Below the pieces are notes generated by a model. That model was not told where the DNA came from. It saw only the letters and a program-made list of their open reading frames with translations, and did not search any database. Source: Amycolatopsis xylanica (GTDB lineage Bacteria > Actinomycetota > Actinomycetes > Mycobacteriales > Pseudonocardiaceae). From it: a DNA stretch of 64,000 nt. The stretch spans positions 434,001 to 498,000 of the forward strand of contig NZ_FNON01000002.1 in assembly GCF_900107045.1 (NCBI RefSeq), read 5' to 3'. Position 1 is the stretch's first letter; each line of letters starts with the position of its first letter. Shown here one piece after another: positions 1 to 8,339 of this stretch. The position numbers and the translations under genes are program-made.

Positions 1-60
1 TGGCAAGGCGAGCTCGGCCAGTTCGACAGGCAGCGGCAGCAGTACTTGATCTACAGGTGA
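1..60 (+). CDS. C-terminal end of a NamZ-like (DUF1343) exo-N-acetylmuramidase, partial
   Basis: The first 60 bases read as 19 codons in frame 1 and then TGA, ending FDRQRQQYLIYR. DUF1343/NamZ proteins typically finish with a Trp-rich helix followed by F..R..YLLY, so the tail fits that family. NamZ releases MurNAc from the non-reducing end of peptidoglycan fragments. The next genes (secreted serine hydrolase, murR, murQ) are the partners seen beside namZ in Bacillus recycling clusters, which supports the call. The stop codon supplies part of the TGAGG ribosome binding site of the next gene, so the two are probably co-transcribed. Only the last residues are visible, so the family is an inference. 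Confidence 0.55.
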   Translation, partial: WQGELGQFDRQRQQYLIYR

Positions 61-67
61 GGTACGC

Positions 68-1810
68 ATGAAAAGGTGGATCCGGGTCGCGGCGATGGTG
101 AGCGCCGTGGCGGTCACCTTCTCCGGAACGAGCGCGATGGCGAGCACCGAAGGCCACTCGAGTGGGCGGTTCGACCGTCCCCAGCGTGACTTCGCGCCGT
201 CGTGGACCACCCTGCGCGACGGCTCGCCGTCGAGCGCCGGGCTGGACCCGGAGCCGATCAAGGCCGCCGAGCGGTTCCTGGAGAGCTGGACGAAGCCGGA
301 CACCGCCGGTCACCCGCACTTCGCCGGCGCGGTGGGCCTGCTCGCGACCAACGGCGTGATCGTCGACAAGTACACCGTCGGCGGCGCCGTCCGGTACGCC
401 GACGCCACGGGCACCGAGCTGCCGGCGGAACAGCAGGTGCCGATGCGTATGGACACCATCTTCGACATGGCGTCGGTGTCGAAGCTGTTCACCTCGATCG
501 CCGTGCTGCAGCTGGTCGAGCAGGGCAAGGTCGCGCTCGACGCCCCGGTGATCACCTATCTGCCCGAGTTCGGGGTGAACGGCAAAGAGGCCATCACCGT
601 CAAGCAGCTGCTCACGCACACCTCGGGCTTCGACGCGGACCCAAGGCCGTCGCTGTGGGCGGGCTACCCGGACATCCCGTCGCGCCGCAAGGCCGTGCTC
701 GACAGCAAGCTGAAGAACGCGCCGGGCACGACGTACCTCTACTCCGACATCAACCTGCTGACGCTGGGCTTCATCGTCGAGAAGCTGACCGGCTCGACGC
801 TCGACGCCGTCGTGCGCGACCGGATCACCGCGCCGCTGGGGATGGCCGACACCGGCTACAACCCGCCGTCGTCGAAGCTCGCCAGGGTCGCGGCGACCGA
901 GTTCCAGTCGAACCCGCCGCGCGGCATGGTCCGCGGCTCGGTGCACGACGAGAACGCCTGGTCGCTCGGCGGCGTCGCCGGGCACGCGGGGATCTTCTCG
1001 ACCGCGGGCGACATGGTCGTGCTGGGCCAGGCGATCCTCAACGGCGGCAGCTACCGCGGGCACCGGATCCTGCGACCGGAGACCGTCCGGAGCATGCTCA
1101 CGGATTACAACCAGGCCTTCCCCGGCAACAACCACGGACTGGGCTTCGAGCTCGACCAGATGTGGTACATGGGCGCGCTGGCCTCGCCGAGCACCGCAGG
1201 GCACACCGGTTACACCGGCACCTCGTTCGTCATCGACCCCGAGTCGCGGTCGGTGGCCATCCTGCTGACCAACCGGGTGCACCCGAGCCGAAGCTGGGGT
1301 TCGATCAACCTCGCGCGCGAGGCCTGGGCGACCTCGCTCGCGCGGGCCATGGCGGTCCGTCCGGAGGCCGGGCGCGACTCGTGGGTCAGCACGATCGGGG
1401 ACGCCAGCTCGGCCACGCTGACGACGCCGCAGGTCAGGGCAGGCTCGCTCAAGGTGACTTTCGACGCCTTCGTCGACTCGGAAGAAACTGACCTTCTCTC
1501 ACTGGAGTCGAGCGCCGACGGGGTGTCATGGACCCCTCTCAAGATGCGGGCGTGGGGTGCCGGAGCACCGGTATCTGAATCGGTTTCGTTGTCCGGCCAT
1601 GGTCACCGCCAGTGGTGGCGAGTAATCGCGAACGTGACTACAGCCACTCCGGTAATACTTCGGTGGCGCTACGCGACCGATGCGCGTTACACGGGACGCG
1701 GAATTCATCTTGATGACATCCGAGTCACAGAGAGCGGTCGAACGGTTATTGACGGTGAGCATCACCCGTCAATCTTCACCGCATCAGGTTGGGTACTCAA
1801 CTCTCGGTGA
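68..1810 (+). CDS. Secreted serine hydrolase of the beta-lactamase/class C PBP family with C-terminal beta-sandwich-like domain
   Basis: A 580-residue protein starting 7 bases after the upstream stop, with TGAGG five bases before ATG. Residues 1-26 form a signal peptide ending AMA-S. The class C beta-lactamase/esterase fold covers about 60-425: nucleophile motif SVSK at 136-139, a YSD in the Tyr position, and an HTG in place of KTG. About 435-580 is an extra Trp- and Gly-rich region ending GRGIHLDDIRV, resembling beta-sandwich binding domains. The family includes beta-lactamases, D-aminopeptidases and muropeptide esterases. Its position in a MurNAc recycling cluster, like B. subtilis YbbE, suggests a role on muropeptides rather than drug resistance, but the substrate cannot be read from the sequence. 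Confidence 0.85.
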   Translation: MKRWIRVAAMVSAVAVTFSGTSAMASTEGHSSGRFDRPQRDFAPSWTTLRDGSPSSAGLDPEPIKAAERFLESWTKPDTAGHPHFAGAVGLLATNGVIVDKYTVGGAVRYADATGTELPAEQQVPMRMDTIFDMASVSKLFTSIAVLQLVEQGKVALDAPVITYLPEFGVNGKEAITVKQLLTHTSGFDADPRPSLWAGYPDIPSRRKAVLDSKLKNAPGTTYLYSDINLLTLGFIVEKLTGSTLDAVVRDRITAPLGMADTGYNPPSSKLARVAATEFQSNPPRGMVRGSVHDENAWSLGGVAGHAGIFSTAGDMVVLGQAILNGGSYRGHRILRPETVRSMLTDYNQAFPGNNHGLGFELDQMWYMGALASPSTAGHTGYTGTSFVIDPESRSVAILLTNRVHPSRSWGSINLAREAWATSLARAMAVRPEAGRDSWVSTIGDASSATLTTPQVRAGSLKVTFDAFVDSEETDLLSLESSADGVSWTPLKMRAWGAGAPVSESVSLSGHGHRQWWRVIANVTTATPVILRWRYATDARYTGRGIHLDDIRVTESGRTVIDGEHHPSIFTASGWVLNSR

Positions 1811-2018
1811 CTAAAGGTAAGAATCTGGCAAAAATAGCGTGCCGTTGACTGGGATTGCCCCCGTTACGGTGCGACTCTACGTTGCCAATCTGTTAGCTCG
1901 GGGACGTTAACGACTGGGACCTGGTTAGCGACTTTCAGTTCAACGATTAATCGCAAAAGCATCCGCAGACACGGATGGGTTGCGATCTCCCCGAAGGGTG
2001 TGGGTAGCCTTGTCTCAA
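1811..2018 (+). promoter_or_regulatory. Upstream region of murR with short direct repeats
   Basis: This gap is less GC-rich than its surroundings. It holds two copies of GTTARCGACT at 1906-1915 and 1924-1933, 18 bases apart, then a looser GTTCAACGATT at 1938-1948. Repeats on one face of the helix before a sugar-phosphate-responsive regulator are plausible MurR half-sites. No convincing -35/-10 pair was found. Confidence 0.3.
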
Positions 2019-3020
2019 ATGCCGACGGTTAGTAACTTTCCCACGGTGGACACTGCCGATTCAGTGACGGTGACGGCGCCTGCCGAATCCGTGCCTGTTC
2101 AGCACCAGGCACGCGACGCGGAAGCGAGCCCGCTCGTCCGGATCCGGTCGCTCCTGCCTGGCCTGGCCCGCGCCGAGCAGCGCGTCGCCAAGGTGGTCCT
2201 CGAGGACCCCGCGTCCGTCGCGCGCCGCAGCATCACCGAGGTGGCGCTCGCCGCGAACACCAGTGAGACCACGGTCACCAGGTTCTGCAAGGCCGTCGGG
2301 GTCGGCGGCTACCCGCAGCTGCGCATCGCGCTGGCCGCGGACACCGCGCGCTCCGAGGCCCGCTCGAGCCGCAACCTCGGCGGCGAGATCAGCCCGGACG
2401 ACGACCTGCAGTCGGTCATCAACAAGGTCAGCTTCGCCGACGCGCGCGCCGTCGAAGAGACCGCCGAGCAGCTCGAGGTCGAGACGCTGCAGAAGGTCAT
2501 CGACCTGCTGGCCTCCGCAGGCCGCGTGGACGTCTACGGCGTCGGCGCGAGCGCGTTCGTCGCGGCGGACCTGCAGCAGAAGCTGCACCGCATCGGCCGG
2601 ATCAGCTTCGCCTGGTCGGACACGCACATCATGCTGACCTCGGCCGCCGTGCTGGGTGACGCGGACGTCGCGGTCGGCATCTCGCACACCGGCGCGACCA
2701 CCGACACGGTCGAGGCGCTGCGGGTGGCCCGTGAGCACGGCGCGACCACCATCGCGCTGACGAACTTCCCGCGCTCGCCGATCACCGAGGTGGCCGACCA
2801 CGTGCTCACCACGGCCGCCCGCGAGACCACGTTCCGCTCCGGCGCCACGGCGAGCCGCATCGCGCAGCTCACCGTCATCGACTGTCTCTTCATCGGTGTC
2901 GCGCAGCGGCACATGGACGACGCCGTCAACGCGCTCGACGCGACGCGCGACGCCGTCGGCTCCCACAGGCTCGGAGTTCGCCCCGACGGCAGGCGGCGGC
3001 CCCGGGAAACCGGCAAATGA
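2019..3020 (+). CDS. murR: MurR/RpiR family transcriptional regulator (MurNAc 6-phosphate responsive)
   Basis: From the ATG at 2019 this encodes 333 residues; in-frame GTG (1998) and TTG (1980) codons lie upstream and no start has a strong Shine-Dalgarno, so the N-terminus is uncertain. After a variable stretch, an RpiR-type helix-turn-helix contains EVALAANTSETTVTRFCKAV. It is followed by a SIS sugar-phosphate-binding domain (YGVGASAFVAADLQQKL, then GISHTGATTDTVEAL). In other bacteria MurR represses murQ and is relieved by MurNAc 6-phosphate. The gene ends in a 4-base ATGA overlap with murQ, so expression is translationally coupled. Assignment as MurR rather than a generic RpiR regulator rests on that neighbour. 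Confidence 0.85.
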   Translation: MPTVSNFPTVDTADSVTVTAPAESVPVQHQARDAEASPLVRIRSLLPGLARAEQRVAKVVLEDPASVARRSITEVALAANTSETTVTRFCKAVGVGGYPQLRIALAADTARSEARSSRNLGGEISPDDDLQSVINKVSFADARAVEETAEQLEVETLQKVIDLLASAGRVDVYGVGASAFVAADLQQKLHRIGRISFAWSDTHIMLTSAAVLGDADVAVGISHTGATTDTVEALRVAREHGATTIALTNFPRSPITEVADHVLTTAARETTFRSGATASRIAQLTVIDCLFIGVAQRHMDDAVNALDATRDAVGSHRLGVRPDGRRRPRETGK

Positions 3021-3973
3021 ACGATGACCTAGAAGCGAGGCGCATGATGACCGTCCCACGGCAGGTGGTGCACGTCGATTCGCCGACCGAGCAGCGGAAC
3101 CCGCGCACCACCGACATCGACCTGATGTCGACCATCGGCATCCTCGGCGCGATCAACGCCGAGGACCGCCGGGTGCCGGACGCGGTGAACGCGGTGCTGG
3201 GCCAGCTGGCCGTCGCCGTCGACCACGCCGTGGAAGCGCTGCGCGGCGGTGGCCGGGTGCACTATGTCGGGGCGGGGACGTCCGGCAGGCTGGCCACGCT
3301 CGACGCGGCCGAGCTGGTGCCCACGTTCAACGTGTCGCCCGACCTGTTCGTCGCGCATCACGCGGGCGGCGAGCAGGCACTGCGTCAGGCGGTGGAGAAC
3401 GCCGAGGACGACGCGATCGCCGGTGCGGCCGAGATGACCGCGTCGGTGGAGCCGGGTGACTTCGTGCTCGGGATCACCGCGTCCGGCCGGACGCCTTACG
3501 TGCTCGGTGCGCTCGCCGCGGCATCCCGCCGCGGCGCGAAGACCGGGCTCGTGTCGGGCAACGCCAAGGGGTCGAAGCCGCCGGGCGTTGACGTGCTCAT
3601 CGCCGTCGACACCGGGCCGGAGGCCATCGCGGGCTCGACCAGGATGAAGGCGGGCACCGCGCAGAAGCTGATCCTCACGTCGTTCTCGACGGCGACGATG
3701 ATCAAGCTCGGCAGGACGTATTCGAACCTGATGGTCAGCATGCGCGCGACCAACGCGAAGCTGCGCGGCCGGACGGTGCGGATCCTGCAGGAGGCCACCG
3801 GCATGACCATGGCGGTGTGCTCCGACGCGCTCACCGAAGCCGATGGAGAACTGAAGGTCGCGCTGGTCCACCTGCTCTCCGGGGTGGACGTCCGCGGCGC
3901 GGCGGCCGCGTTGTCGGCCAACGACGGACATGTCCGGAAGGCACTGGATTCGTTGCACATAAGGGCGAGTTAG
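3017..3973 (+). CDS. murQ: N-acetylmuramic acid 6-phosphate etherase
   Basis: A 318-residue cytoplasmic lyase that removes lactate from MurNAc 6-phosphate to give GlcNAc 6-phosphate in cell-wall recycling. The SIS fold shows GAGTSGRL at 85-92, and LDAAELVPTF contains a Glu (E99) matching catalytic Glu83 of E. coli MurQ. E130 in ENAEDD matches Glu114. GITASGRTPY and AGSTRMKAGTAQKL are further family signatures. Length fits the family (about 300). The ATG at 3017 overlaps the murR stop. Another in-frame ATG at 3044 follows GAAGCGAGG and could be the real start. No phosphotransferase or MurNAc kinase gene is visible here, so the source of the phosphorylated sugar lies elsewhere. Confidence 0.95.
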   Translation: MNDDLEARRMMTVPRQVVHVDSPTEQRNPRTTDIDLMSTIGILGAINAEDRRVPDAVNAVLGQLAVAVDHAVEALRGGGRVHYVGAGTSGRLATLDAAELVPTFNVSPDLFVAHHAGGEQALRQAVENAEDDAIAGAAEMTASVEPGDFVLGITASGRTPYVLGALAAASRRGAKTGLVSGNAKGSKPPGVDVLIAVDTGPEAIAGSTRMKAGTAQKLILTSFSTATMIKLGRTYSNLMVSMRATNAKLRGRTVRILQEATGMTMAVCSDALTEADGELKVALVHLLSGVDVRGAAAALSANDGHVRKALDSLHIRAS

Positions 3974-4010
3974 TCAGTTCTGTCCGCTCGATCGGTGCCA
4001 GTGTTCAGGC

Positions 4011-4856
4011 ATGGACGAGGACTACGCGGCCGAAGTCGGTTCGACCGCGCTCGGTGTGGCCATGGCGCGCGCACTGGAGCACGCGAGATCCGGCAGGCTG
4101 GTGGCCGACCCGCTCGCGGGGCGGTTCCTGGCCGAGGCAGGCATCACCGTGCCGGACCCGGCGGGGGTGCCAGCGGACAGCGGCGTGACCTACGTCGCGG
4201 TGCGCACCAGGTATTTCGACGACTATTTCCGTGCCGCGATGGCGGCAGGGATAAGGCAGGTGGCGATACTCGCCGCCGGTCTCGACGTCCGCGCCCAGCG
4301 GCTGGGCTGGCCGGACGGGACCGTGCTGTTCGAGGTCGACCAGCCGCGGATGCACGAGTTCAAGCAGCGCGTGCTCGACGCGGCGGGCGCGCGAGCCCGA
4401 TGCGCGCGGCACGCGGTGGACGCCGACCTGCGCGGTGATTGGGCGGCCGGACTGGCCGCCGCGGGTTTCGACGCGGGGAAGCCGACCGCGTGGCTGCTGG
4501 AAGGCTTGGTGCAGTACCTGCCCGCCGCGGCCGAGGAGGAGCTGGCCGAGACGGTCCACGCGCTTTCGGCGCCGGGCAGCATGCTTTCGGCCGAGTACGT
4601 GCACGGCTGGGAGTTCGAGGAGATGCGGGACGACCCGCTGTTCGCCGAGGCCGCCGAACGCTATGGCGTCGACATCATCGACCTCTGGAACATCGAGCCG
4701 CGCCGCGATCTCGCCAAGTGGCTTGACACGGTCGGCTGGACCGTGACCACCGAGGAGGCGACCGAGGTCTCAGCGCGCCTCGGCAGGCCGCTCGTTTCCG
4801 GCATGGACGCGATCATGGGCCGCAGCCTGCTTTTCTCGGCGCTTCGAGAGGGCTAG
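4011..4856 (+). CDS. Class I SAM-dependent methyltransferase, leucine carboxyl methyltransferase-like (TIGR00027 type)
   Basis: A 281-residue protein with the layout of the actinobacterial TIGR00027/PPM2-like group. N-terminal VGSTALGVAMARALE precedes LVADPLAGRFL, then ILAAGLDVRAQRL as the SAM-binding loop. FEVDQPRMHEFKQ is the strand-2 acidic region and WLLEGLVQYLP the family hallmark. Members are abundant in actinomycetes and several methylate polyketides or small acids, but most substrates are unknown. It starts 37 bases after murQ and could be read from the same transcript. Its 3' end overlaps the convergent MFS gene by 87 bases. Confidence 0.85.
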   Translation: MDEDYAAEVGSTALGVAMARALEHARSGRLVADPLAGRFLAEAGITVPDPAGVPADSGVTYVAVRTRYFDDYFRAAMAAGIRQVAILAAGLDVRAQRLGWPDGTVLFEVDQPRMHEFKQRVLDAAGARARCARHAVDADLRGDWAAGLAAAGFDAGKPTAWLLEGLVQYLPAAAEEELAETVHALSAPGSMLSAEYVHGWEFEEMRDDPLFAEAAERYGVDIIDLWNIEPRRDLAKWLDTVGWTVTTEEATEVSARLGRPLVSGMDAIMGRSLLFSALREG

Positions 4857-5978
4857 CGCCAGCAGGACGGAGACGGCCGCGACCGGGCCGAGCCACTTCG
4901 GGCCCGCCCAGGCGAGCACGACACCGCCGACGGCCGAGCCGAGCGCGCCGCCCGCGTAGATCGCGGATCCGTTGAGCCCCAGCGCGACCGAGGGCGCGTC
5001 CGGCGCGAGCGAGAACAGCCGGTGTTGCTGCGGCACCATCAACATCCCGGCGAAACCACCGATCAGCAACGCGTAGACGATCGTCGACGGCAGGCTCAGC
5101 ACCGCGAAATCGAGCAGCAGCAAGGCACTCGCGACCCCGGACAGCGAAACGAGCCGGACCCGGTCCGGGCCGAAGCGGTCGGTCCAGCGCCCGGCGAGCG
5201 TCGTCCCGATGACCTGCCCGATGCCGTTGCCGACGAGCACCCACGCGAGCACGGCCCCCGCGGCGACGTCCTTGGCGATCACCGGCAGATAGGTGGCGAC
5301 GCCGAACGTCGCGAGCATGGCGAGCACGGTCACGCCGAGCACCCGCGCGATCGGTGGCCGCACGATCACCGCCAGCCGGTCACGCAGGCCCGTGGTCGGC
5401 ACCCGCACCGACGGCAGCGCCGGAACCGCAAGCGCGACAAGGATTCCGAGCGCGCCAATGCCCCACATGACCGCACGCCAGCCGACCAGGTTCCCGGCGA
5501 GCACACCGATCGGCACGCCGAGCACCATCGACACGCTCATCCCGGCGGCGACGGTCGCGAGCGCCTGGCCGCGCCGCGCTTCCGGCGCGATCGCGCTCGC
5601 CATGACGTAGGCGTTCGCCTGGAAGGCGGCCGCGCCGAGCGCGGCGAGCACCCTCGAAATGGCGACGATGGTGAAACTTTCGCCGAGCGCCTGCCCGGCC
5701 ATGCCGATGGTGAACAGGACGAGCCCGGCGCCCAGCAGGCGTTTGCGGTCCCATGATCCGGTGAAGGCGGCGATCAGCGGCGAGCCGATCGCGTAGGTGG
5801 CGGCGAAAACGGTGGTCAGCTGGCCCGCGACGGACTCCGAGACGTGGAGGTCGGCGGCGATGGTCGGCAGCAGGCCGTTGAGGACGAAGCCGTCGGTACC
5901 CAGGATGAAGGTGCCGACGGCGAGGATGAGCAGAGGCCCCAGAACGAGGCGATCATTCGATGATCGTCGAATCGTCAT
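4770..5978 (-). CDS. MFS transporter, drug/sugar efflux type (AraJ/Bcr-like)
   Basis: A 402-residue, 12-helix major facilitator protein, starting at the ATG before TIRRSSNDRLV. The first helix GTFILGTDGFVLNGLLPTIA and the following FAATYAIGSP and GSWDRKRLL loops are typical of the drug:H+ antiporter-1 group that includes AraJ and chloramphenicol exporters. The C-terminus is a basic, Ala-rich cytoplasmic tail that runs 87 bases into the end of the convergent methyltransferase gene. It is divergent from an ArsR-type regulator with only 53 bases between the starts, so that regulator probably controls it. Substrate unknown. Confidence 0.85.
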   Translation of the reverse strand: MTIRRSSNDRLVLGPLLILAVGTFILGTDGFVLNGLLPTIAADLHVSESVAGQLTTVFAATYAIGSPLIAAFTGSWDRKRLLGAGLVLFTIGMAGQALGESFTIVAISRVLAALGAAAFQANAYVMASAIAPEARRGQALATVAAGMSVSMVLGVPIGVLAGNLVGWRAVMWGIGALGILVALAVPALPSVRVPTTGLRDRLAVIVRPPIARVLGVTVLAMLATFGVATYLPVIAKDVAAGAVLAWVLVGNGIGQVIGTTLAGRWTDRFGPDRVRLVSLSGVASALLLLDFAVLSLPSTIVYALLIGGFAGMLMVPQQHRLFSLAPDAPSVALGLNGSAIYAGGALGSAVGGVVLAWAGPKWLGPVAAVSVLLALALSKRREKQAAAHDRVHAGNERPAEAR

Positions 5979-6031
5979 GGGGGTATAGTGGGCTAACGAT
6001 TCGATGGTTGTCAAACAATCTAAGGAGCTTC
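5951..6031. promoter_or_regulatory. Divergent MFS/arsR control region with candidate operators
   Basis: A perfect inverted repeat GATCAT-TCG-ATGATC lies at 5951-5965, inside the first codons of the MFS gene. A near-palindrome GGTTGT-CAA-ACAATC lies at 6006-6020. The latter contains TTGACA on the minus strand (6009-6014), a good -35 for the MFS gene. TATAGT at 5984-5989 is a -10 for the ArsR gene. AAGGAG at 6022-6027 is the ArsR ribosome binding site. Binding at either repeat would block both promoters. Confidence 0.45.
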
Positions 6032-6343
6032 GTGGCCAGGACGTTGCCGCAGCCGCCCCGCGAGGCGCTGGAGATCGTGACGCTACTTCAGGCCTTGGCC
6101 GACCCGGTGCGCCTGGAACTGGTCCGCGCACTGCGTGACGGGGATGGCCCGTGCCCGTGCGGGCTGGAGGCGTACGACGTCGACATCAGCGCGCCGACGC
6201 TGTCCCACCACTGGCGCGTCCTGCGCGAGGCCGGCGTGACCACGACGTTCACCGAGGGGCGGAAGCGCTGGGTCGAGCTGCGGACCGAGGACGTGCACGC
6301 CCGGTTCCCCGGCCTCCTCGACGCGATCCTGACCCGCCCATGA
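6032..6343 (+). CDS. ArsR/SmtB family winged-helix repressor
   Basis: A 103-residue protein starting at GTG four bases after AAGGAG. It is a single ArsR winged helix: LLQALADPVRLELVRALR opens the fold and ISAPTLSHHWRVLREAGV is the recognition helix. The Cys residues (PCPCG) lie in the loop before the recognition helix, not in the ELCVCDL metal-binding motif, so metal sensing is uncertain. Many such proteins control a neighbouring exporter and respond to organic ligands. It probably represses itself and the divergent MFS gene. Confidence 0.85.
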   Translation: MARTLPQPPREALEIVTLLQALADPVRLELVRALRDGDGPCPCGLEAYDVDISAPTLSHHWRVLREAGVTTTFTEGRKRWVELRTEDVHARFPGLLDAILTRP

Positions 6344-6344
6344 A

Positions 6345-6450
6345 AGCCCGAAAGCCACTTTCGTCAGATGCGACCTGCCGAAAGCGACTTTCGGGCTATC
6401 ACACCTGACGAACGCCCCTTTCGGGGTTCACTGGGCCCAAAGTCACTTTC
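6345..6450. repeat. Tandem gene-end palindromes, family C (GAAAG-N-CACTTTCG type)
   Basis: Directly after the arsR stop, 6345-6363 and 6379-6397 form a 19-base inverted repeat with two mismatches, each arm carrying AAAG(C)..ACTTTCG. Two more copies of the motif follow (CGAACGCCCCTTTCGGGG at 6409-6426 and CAAAGTCACTTTCGGG at 6438-6453). It lies between convergent genes and probably acts as a bidirectional terminator, although no T-tract is present. Confidence 0.6.
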
Positions 6451-6460
6451 GGGACCGGGG

Positions 6461-7180
6461 TCAGCCGGCGGCGTCGGAGATGCTGCGGGCCTCCTTGGCG
6501 CCGCTTTCGATTGCCTCGCAAGAGAAAAGGAGCCACTCGCTGATGCCGTCGGGTGCGCCGGAGGCGAACGCCGAGGCGGCCGCGTGGTACTTGGTGATCC
6601 GGCGGAAGTAGGCGACCTCGGGCACCGTCAGCGCCTTCGGGTCGAGGCCGGTCGCGATCATCGAAAGGCGGGCCGCCGCGCGGGCGACCACGCCGTCGGC
6701 GGAGCCGAAAGGCTTGAGCGCCAACAGTTCCCCGTGCACGACGGCCGACAGCACGGCGCCGGGGACCGAGGTCGCGCCCGTGATCAACTGCGCGAGCAAC
6801 TCCAGCCGCGGGCCCGCTCCGGAGACGGGACGGCCCAGCGAATCCTGATCGGACACCAGGTCAGCCGCGGCCAGCAAGTGCAAGCGGGCCAACGCTTGCA
6901 ACGGCGCGCGCCGCCAAGTCGGCAGGATGGACTCGAGCGCTTCCGCCACTCGCAAAGCGCCGGCCAGCACCGGATCGCTCACGACGTCCGAGACGTCCAG
7001 CGAAGCGCCTTCGATGCCCGCCGAGGAACGGGCCGCGCGCACGGAGGCTTCCGAGGCGGTCGCCGAGCCGTCGCGCAGGTTGGCCGGCAGGCGGTGGACG
7101 GCGAAAACCGCGTCCTGGGCCGATTTCACGGCGGCGGCGACGTCGTCGAGCGCGAGCAGTGGTGCCAAGGGGTCGCTCAC
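6461..7180 (-). CDS. Fic-like helical protein with degenerate active site (often labelled oxidoreductase)
   Basis: A 239-residue soluble protein starting at a GTG that overlaps the stop of the phosphoribosyltransferase gene by four bases, so the two are coupled. It is almost entirely helical. Residues 149-171 (HGELLALKPF then ADGVVARAAAR) look like the Fic core HPFxDGNGRxxR, but the catalytic His is Lys156 and the GNG anion hole is lost. AMP transfer is therefore unlikely. I know of related actinobacterial proteins only as uncharacterised. The pairing with a purine-type phosphoribosyltransferase suggests a nucleotide-binding role, which is inference. Confidence 0.5.
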   Translation of the reverse strand: MSDPLAPLLALDDVAAAVKSAQDAVFAVHRLPANLRDGSATASEASVRAARSSAGIEGASLDVSDVVSDPVLAGALRVAEALESILPTWRRAPLQALARLHLLAAADLVSDQDSLGRPVSGAGPRLELLAQLITGATSVPGAVLSAVVHGELLALKPFGSADGVVARAAARLSMIATGLDPKALTVPEVAYFRRITKYHAAASAFASGAPDGISEWLLFSCEAIESGAKEARSISDAAG

Positions 7181-7671
7181 GCGTCGAGCACCTGACCCTC
7201 GCGCTTGACGACTGGCGGCAGCACCGACCACGGGAAGTTGATCCACTTGTCCGTGTACTTCCAGACGTACTCGCACTTCACCTCGGACCGCGGCTTTTCG
7301 TAGACCACCGCGCAGCGGACCTCCGCGACGTGGTCGGCGCAGAAGTCGCGCACCAGCTTCAGGGTGGCGCCCGTGTCGGCGACGTCGTCGGCCACGAGCA
7401 CGGTCGCTCCAGTGAGGTCGACGGCGTTGGGCACCGGCGGGAGCATGACCGGAAGGTCGAGGCGCTCGTCGACGCCGGTGTAGAACTCGACGTTCATCAC
7501 GTGCAGGTTCTTGACGTCCAGCGCGTACCCGAGCGAGCCCGCCACGAACAGGCCGCCGCGGGCGATGGACAGGATCAGGTCCGGCTCGAACCCGTCGTCG
7601 GCGATGGCCTGCGCGAGGTCTCGGCTCGCCGTGCCGAACAAATCCCAGGTGAGCTCTTCCCGATCCGTCAT
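7177..7671 (-). CDS. Phosphoribosyltransferase (purine type, Gpt/Hpt-like)
   Basis: A 164-residue protein from the ATG at 7671 (MTDREELTWDLFG). The PRPP-binding motif VLVADDVADTGATL and the preceding LILSIARGGLFVAGSL loop define a type I PRTase. The 25-codon upstream extension has no family resemblance, so I chose the internal ATG. Similar short PRTases act on xanthine, guanine or hypoxanthine in salvage; the hood region is not informative enough to choose. It is the first gene of a two-gene unit with the Fic-like protein and is divergent from a GNAT gene. Confidence 0.8.
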   Translation of the reverse strand: MTDREELTWDLFGTASRDLAQAIADDGFEPDLILSIARGGLFVAGSLGYALDVKNLHVMNVEFYTGVDERLDLPVMLPPVPNAVDLTGATVLVADDVADTGATLKLVRDFCADHVAEVRCAVVYEKPRSEVKCEYVWKYTDKWINFPWSVLPPVVKREGQVLDA

Positions 7672-7763
7672 GCCGCTGAGCATAGGCAACGCCGAAGTGG
7701 ACTCTTGAAATGCTTCGAAATTGGCCATACAAGGCAGCCACATCACCGCTTACCGTCAAGATC

Positions 7764-8339
7764 ATGACCTGGTTCGATCGGCCGACCCTGCGCGGCAAGC
7801 ACGTCCATCTGGAACCGCTCACCCCCGAGCATGCCGAAGGCCTGCACAAGACGACCGCCGATCCGGCGATCTTCACCTGGCTGAGCATCCGCCAACCCCA
7901 GGACGTCGCCGAGACCGCGAAGCTCATCGACTCCATCCTGAGCCAGCCGGGCAGGCTCGCCTGGGCGCAGATCGACGCGCGCACCGGCGAGGTCGCCGGG
8001 ACCACCTCGTACTACAACATCGATTCCACTCACCGGAATCTCAACATCGGCTACACCTGGATCGGCCGCGACTGGCAGCGCACCGCGCTCAACACCGAGG
8101 CGAAACTCCTTTTGCTCCAACGGGCTTTCGACGACCTGAAGGCCAACCGCGTCGCATGGGAGACCGACATCCGCAACGAACGCTCGCAGCGGGCGATCGA
8201 ACGCCTCGGCGCACAAAGGGAAGGAGTGCTGCGAGCACACCGCGTACGCCCCGACGGCACGCTGCGCGACACCGTCGTCTACTCGCTGACCGGACCAGAA
8301 TGGCCAGCGGTCCGTAGCTCCCTGACCTCAAGGGTGTGA
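7764..8339 (+). CDS. GNAT N-acetyltransferase, RimJ/RimL type
   Basis: A 191-residue protein starting at ATG 7764 (MTWFDRPTLRGKHVHLEPL). The RimJ/RimL layout is clear: an N-terminal VHLEPLTPEHAEGL strand-helix, the acetyl-CoA region around LNIGYTWIGRDWQRTALN, and the C-terminal AIERLGAQREGVLRAHRVRPDG seen in alanine or aminoglycoside-like acetyltransferases. It is cytoplasmic and its acceptor is unknown. It stands alone between the divergent PRTase and acsA, about 100 bases before acsA. Confidence 0.85.
   Translation: MTWFDRPTLRGKHVHLEPLTPEHAEGLHKTTADPAIFTWLSIRQPQDVAETAKLIDSILSQPGRLAWAQIDARTGEVAGTTSYYNIDSTHRNLNIGYTWIGRDWQRTALNTEAKLLLLQRAFDDLKANRVAWETDIRNERSQRAIERLGAQREGVLRAHRVRPDGTLRDTVVYSLTGPEWPAVRSSLTSRV

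Noticed and set aside
68..1810. Antibiotic-resistance beta-lactamase
   Set aside because: Class C fold is shared with muropeptide hydrolases, and the recycling neighbours favour the latter.
1845..1869. TTGACT...TACGGT as murR promoter
   Set aside because: Only 13 bases separate the two elements, too close for a normal sigma-70-type promoter.
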